From: JABEVB01 sp049965775 | Lineage (GTDB): Bacteria > Planctomycetota > Phycisphaerae > WQYP01 | NCBI GenBank assembly: GCA_049965775.1 | Contig: JBMFVX010000126.1 | Coordinates: forward strand, 1-9,018 | DNA: 9,018 bases | Direction of reading: 5' to 3' | In this document: positions 5,765-9,018 of the stretch, in pieces | Layout: every line of letters begins with the position of its first letter | How positions within the stretch are numbered: the stretch's first letter is position 1 | Translations under genes and position numbers: made by a program | The notes under the pieces: generated by a model | What the model was told of the DNA's origin: nothing | The model's input: only the letters and a program-made list of their open reading frames with translations | The model's database searches: none

Positions 5765-8710
5765 ATGGCCCTTTACCGAGTGGAAATTCATCCCAAAAAC
5801 CCGCAGGACGACCCGGCCGGCCTCGCGGCTCTGCATGAGTTGCGGCAGGCCGGCCAGACGGCGGTTCGGGCGGTGCGCACCGCGCGAATTTTTTTGCTGC
5901 AGGGCGATGACCGCCTTTTGACCGTGCCCCGGCTTAATCGCATTAAGAACGAAGTGCTCGCCGACCCCGTCACTGAAACCGCAGAGCCGCAAAACGCCGC
6001 GGGCGATGCTCGCCGGGTGGAAGTGCACGTCAAGCCCGGCGTCATGGATCCGGTTGCCGCAAGCTGCGAAATGGCCATCGCCGATCTTCTCGATGTAAAG
6101 TATTCAGCAGCCGCCCCACCCGTTGAGGTTCGCACCGGGCGACTTTACTTTTTGGAAGGCGAATTGACCGATGCCGACGCTGACCGCATGGTGCGCAAAT
6201 TTCTGGCCAACGACAGCATTGAGCAAGTTCATCTTAAGCCGTTTGAGCCGAAGGAGTTTCCGCATGGCCGGCCGTATGAGTTCAAACGCGTTGAAGTGCC
6301 GCTGCGCACGCTGACGCCGGAACAGTTGCATGCGCTGTCGCGCAAAGGACATTTGTTTTTAGATTTAACTGAGATGCAGGCCGTGCAGGCCTATTTTAAG
6401 CAGCAGCAGCGCGATCCCACCGATGTCGAGCTTGAAACGATTGCCCAAAGCTGGAGCGAGCATTGCGTGCATAAAACGCTCAAGGCTCGCGTGGAGTTCA
6501 CCCACCATGCCGACCCGGCGGCGCGCGGCGAGCACCCGGCTGCGAGCCGCACGCAAACCATAGACAATCTCGTTAAATCCACCATTTTTCGCGCTACCAG
6601 CGAGTTAAATCTCCCCTGGACCATCAGCGTATTTAAGGACAATGCCGGCGTGATCGCCTTTGACGATGATTATGCCGTGTGCATGAAGGTGGAAACGCAC
6701 AATCGCCCGTCGGCCATAGAACCGTATGGCGGCGCTGCCACGGGCATTGGCGGCTGCATTCGCGATGTCATGGGCACCGGCCTGGGCGCCAAGCCTATTG
6801 CCGCGACCGACGTATTTTGTTTTGCCGCCCCCGACACGCCCGCGGCGGATGTGCCCGCCGGTGTTATTCATCCGCGACGCAGCGCCCAGCGTGTAACCGC
6901 AGGCGTGAGAGACTATGGCAACCGCATGGGCATACCTACGGTCAATGGCGCGGTCTATTTTGACCAGCGCTACATCGGCAACCCGCTGGTGTTCTGCGGA
7001 ACCATCGGATTGATGCCGCGACGCTTTGCACAAAAAGGAGCGGCGGCTCCAGGCGACCGTATATTGGTCATGGGTGGGCGCACCGGTCGCGATGGTATTC
7101 ACGGTGCGACATTTTCCAGCGATGTGGTCACCAACACGCATGCCGACGAGTTCAGCCATGCCGTGCAGATTGGCAACGCCATCACCGAGAAAAAAATGCT
7201 CGATGTGTTGCTGCAGGCGCGTGACGCGGCCGGCGGCCCGCTGTTTCATGCCATCACCGATTGCGGCGCCGGCGGGCTTTCAAGCGCGGTTGGAGAAATG
7301 GGCGAAAAAACCGGCGCCTCGGTACAACTTGAAAAAGTGCCGCTGAAATATCAGGGGCTTTCGTATGCGGAAATATGGATCAGCGAAGCCCAGGAGCGCA
7401 TGGTGCTTGCCGTGCCGCCCGATAAGGCCGCAAAGATGATTGAGCTGGCCGCCGCCGAAGATGTGGAAGTCACCGATATCGGCTGCTTTGACGGTAGCGG
7501 CATGTTGTCGCTGACGTACGAAGGACATAATGTGGCGTTAATCGCCATGGAGTTCATACATGACGGGCTGCCGCGGCCGGTGCGCAAAGCGCTTTGGCAG
7601 CAGCCGCACCTGCACGACCCGTCGGGTCACGAACCGCGCGATTATGCCCATGCGCTGGGCGACATATTGGCGCACCCGACCATTGCGAGCAAGCACTGGA
7701 TTATCCGGCAGTACGATCATGAAGTTCAGGGCAACACCATCATTAAGCCACTGGTAGGCCCGGGCGGGAACGGTCCGGGTGATGCGGCGGTGGTGCGGCC
7801 TCTGGCCGCGGAAAACGGCGCTGTGGCGCTGGCGGTGGGCTGTCAGCCGCGCTTTGGCGACGTATGCCCGTATCATATGGCCCTTAATGGCATGGACGAA
7901 GCCATCCGCAACATTGTGTGTGTCGGCGGCGATCCGGCTCGTACAGCCCTGCTCGACAACTTCTGCTGGCCCAAATGCACCGACCCTATGCACCTGGGCG
8001 CTCTGGTGCTGGCCTGCCAGGCCTGCTACGACGGAGCCATGGCTTATCGCACGCCGTTTATTTCGGGCAAAGATTCGCTCTCCAACGAGTTTATCACCGA
8101 AAGCGGCCGCCGCATCTGCATACCCTACACCCTGCTGATCAGCGCCATCAGCGTCATGGCCGACGCCCGCCGCTGCATCACCATGGAGGCCAAGCAGCCG
8201 GGCAACAAGCTTGTTGCTGTCGGCACCACGCGACGTGAGCTTGGCGGCTCAATTTATTGGGCGCTGGCCGGCCATGTCGGCAAATCTATTCCTGTGGTAG
8301 ACCTTAAAACGGCCCCGGCGCTTCATCAGGCGGTAGCCGGGGTCATTGCCGCCGGTCTGGTTTGCTCAGCGCATGATGCCTCCGAAGGCGGCTTGGCCGT
8401 AGCGTTGGCCGAAATGCTTTTTGCCGGCGACCTCGGTGCCGCGATTGAATTGGACAAATGCCCGCGCAGCGAGGATGTTGTCCAGGATGATGTGCTGCTG
8501 TTTTCAGAGTCGGCCGGCCGCTATGTTCTGGAAGTTGAGCCGCAGAATTGCGCCGCCGTGCTGGCAAAACTGCAGCCATTTGGCGCTGCGGTCATTGGCG
8601 AAGTAAACGCCCGGCGTCGAATGCAGGTAGCGGGTATCAGCGGCAAAGTGCTCATGGATGAATCAGTGGATTCCCTGCGTCAGCGCTGGCTTGCGCCCCT
8701 GGATTGGTAG
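5765..8710 (+). CDS. purL: Phosphoribosylformylglycinamidine synthase, PurL with two fused N-terminal PurS-like domains
   Basis: This enzyme makes FGAM from FGAR, ATP and glutamine-derived ammonia in purine synthesis, in the cytosol. At 981 aa it is longer than small PurL (about 600-750) but lacks the C-terminal glutaminase of large PurL (about 1300), so it should need a separate PurQ. Residues 1-75 and 84-160 each look like a PurS unit (YRVEIHPK...VRTARIFLLQG and RRVEVHVK...VRTGRLYFLEG). The synthetase core shows WSEHCVHKTLKA (230-241), KVETHNRPSAIEPYGGAATG (308-327), GGRTGRDGIHG (437-447) and ITDCGAGGLSS (497-507). The second half-repeat carries PRFGDVCPYHMALNGMDEAI (695-714), FISGKDSL (765-772) and CSAHDASEGGLAVALAEM (867-884). 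AAAGGAG four bases before the ATG supports the start. It diverges from ctaA; no other pur gene is in view. Confidence 0.95.
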   Translation: MALYRVEIHPKNPQDDPAGLAALHELRQAGQTAVRAVRTARIFLLQGDDRLLTVPRLNRIKNEVLADPVTETAEPQNAAGDARRVEVHVKPGVMDPVAASCEMAIADLLDVKYSAAAPPVEVRTGRLYFLEGELTDADADRMVRKFLANDSIEQVHLKPFEPKEFPHGRPYEFKRVEVPLRTLTPEQLHALSRKGHLFLDLTEMQAVQAYFKQQQRDPTDVELETIAQSWSEHCVHKTLKARVEFTHHADPAARGEHPAASRTQTIDNLVKSTIFRATSELNLPWTISVFKDNAGVIAFDDDYAVCMKVETHNRPSAIEPYGGAATGIGGCIRDVMGTGLGAKPIAATDVFCFAAPDTPAADVPAGVIHPRRSAQRVTAGVRDYGNRMGIPTVNGAVYFDQRYIGNPLVFCGTIGLMPRRFAQKGAAAPGDRILVMGGRTGRDGIHGATFSSDVVTNTHADEFSHAVQIGNAITEKKMLDVLLQARDAAGGPLFHAITDCGAGGLSSAVGEMGEKTGASVQLEKVPLKYQGLSYAEIWISEAQERMVLAVPPDKAAKMIELAAAEDVEVTDIGCFDGSGMLSLTYEGHNVALIAMEFIHDGLPRPVRKALWQQPHLHDPSGHEPRDYAHALGDILAHPTIASKHWIIRQYDHEVQGNTIIKPLVGPGGNGPGDAAVVRPLAAENGAVALAVGCQPRFGDVCPYHMALNGMDEAIRNIVCVGGDPARTALLDNFCWPKCTDPMHLGALVLACQACYDGAMAYRTPFISGKDSLSNEFITESGRRICIPYTLLISAISVMADARRCITMEAKQPGNKLVAVGTTRRELGGSIYWALAGHVGKSIPVVDLKTAPALHQAVAGVIAAGLVCSAHDASEGGLAVALAEMLFAGDLGAAIELDKCPRSEDVVQDDVLLFSESAGRYVLEVEPQNCAAVLAKLQPFGAAVIGEVNARRRMQVAGISGKVLMDESVDSLRQRWLAPLDW

Positions 8711-8750
8711 CGGCTGCGCCTTGCGCCAATGACGTCAGCAGCGCAGCGGC
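8710..8750 (+). terminator. Hairpin immediately after purL
   Basis: GCGGCTGCGC (8710-8719) and GCGCAGCGGC (8741-8750) pair over ten positions with one mismatch, around a 21-base loop that contains the palindrome TGACGTCA. It begins at the last base of the purL stop codon. No T-run follows, so it may stabilise the 3' end or assist factor-dependent termination and is not a standard intrinsic terminator. Confidence 0.3.
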
Positions 8751-8798
8751 GCGAGGCTGGTTGGTAGGCAATCGAGCTACGCTGCCATTACCGCACGA

Positions 8799-9017
8799 CT
8801 ACTTGGCGGCTTTGCCTTTAACTCGGCGGGCCGGCGCATGCTCAGCCATAACATAGCCAATCATATTGCGCACCAGCTTTTGAGCTGAGGCCGGCATATA
8901 GCCGGCGATGCCCCAGGTATTGGTGCCCAACAGACCGCTGGTTATACCTCCCACGGCCAAAATTTGAAGGCTTTATTGCAGTGTGATGGTGAGATACTCC
9001 GATGATAGGTAATACCG
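8799..9017 (-). pseudogene. C-terminal part of an unidentified reading frame with an in-frame stop
   Basis: On the minus strand a frame enters from the right edge (RYYLSSEYLTITLQ), meets TAA at 8975-8973, then continues for 57 codons to TAG at 8801-8799. The 57-residue part starts SLQILAVGGITSGLLGTNTW and ends in a basic RRVKGKAAK tail. Its amphipathic KLVRNMIGYVMAEH helix and good third-position GC suggest real coding sequence, but I do not recognise the family. There is no ATG with a Shine-Dalgarno sequence just after the TAA. It may therefore be a broken gene, a sequence error, or the end of one gene followed by a small gene with a rare start. Confidence 0.3.
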
Positions 9018-9018
9018 G

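Noticed and set aside
6605..7249. Minus-strand open frame of 214 codons inside purL.
   Set aside because: It overlaps conserved PurL motifs on the plus strand and shows no recognisable protein features.
1..9018. CRISPR arrays, insertion sequences, tRNA or rRNA genes.
   Set aside because: No regularly spaced repeats, transposase-like frames, terminal inverted repeats with target duplications, or tRNA/rRNA signatures were seen on either strand.

Overview
The window is GC-rich bacterial chromosome carrying ordinary housekeeping genes around one unusual regulatory region. The gene styles suggest a planctomycete, perhaps of the Phycisphaerae. The clues are a PurL with PurS-like domains fused to its N-terminus, a heme A synthase with the GLSVPDWP...EHTHRLLG signature and an extra membrane domain in front, an ammonium transporter with an Ala/Pro-rich linker, and a zinc-ribbon FmdB protein with a Gly/Cys tail. 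This placement is inferred from remembered family features and was not tested by a search.

Layout. On the minus strand, from the left edge: the first 27 codons of a family 4 glycosidase (1-83), a DJ-1/PfpI family protein (152-664), an FmdB-type zinc-ribbon protein (856-1092) and an Amt ammonium transporter (1234-2814, or to 2904 with an earlier start). The transporter ends at a strong intrinsic terminator (1166-1202). An intergenic region of about 700 bp follows. A small unrecognised membrane protein is then encoded on the plus strand (3625-4035). It converges on a minus-strand heme A synthase (4120-5493), which diverges from a large plus-strand purL (5765-8710). The right edge holds the C-terminal end of an unidentified minus-strand reading frame interrupted by an in-frame TAA.

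The most interesting part is 2998-4035. Two sequences matching sigma-54 (RpoN) promoters point away from each other. One (3009-3024) reads into amt, as expected for a nitrogen-scavenging gene. The other (3401-3416) matches the full TGGCACG-N4-TTGCW consensus and reads towards the unknown membrane protein. Its predicted leader of about 200 nt contains three consecutive hairpins, a possible short Cys-rich leader peptide, and a perfect 20-bp palindrome covering part of the Shine-Dalgarno sequence and the start codon. Two similar GTGC/GCAC inverted repeats between the promoters are candidate activator sites. The simplest reading is a divergent, nitrogen-controlled pair: an ammonium transporter and an undescribed single-pass membrane protein with extra post-transcriptional control.

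The remaining genes do not form an obvious pathway together. PurL acts in purine synthesis and would need a separate PurQ glutaminase; CtaA makes heme A for cytochrome oxidase; neither partner set lies in the window.
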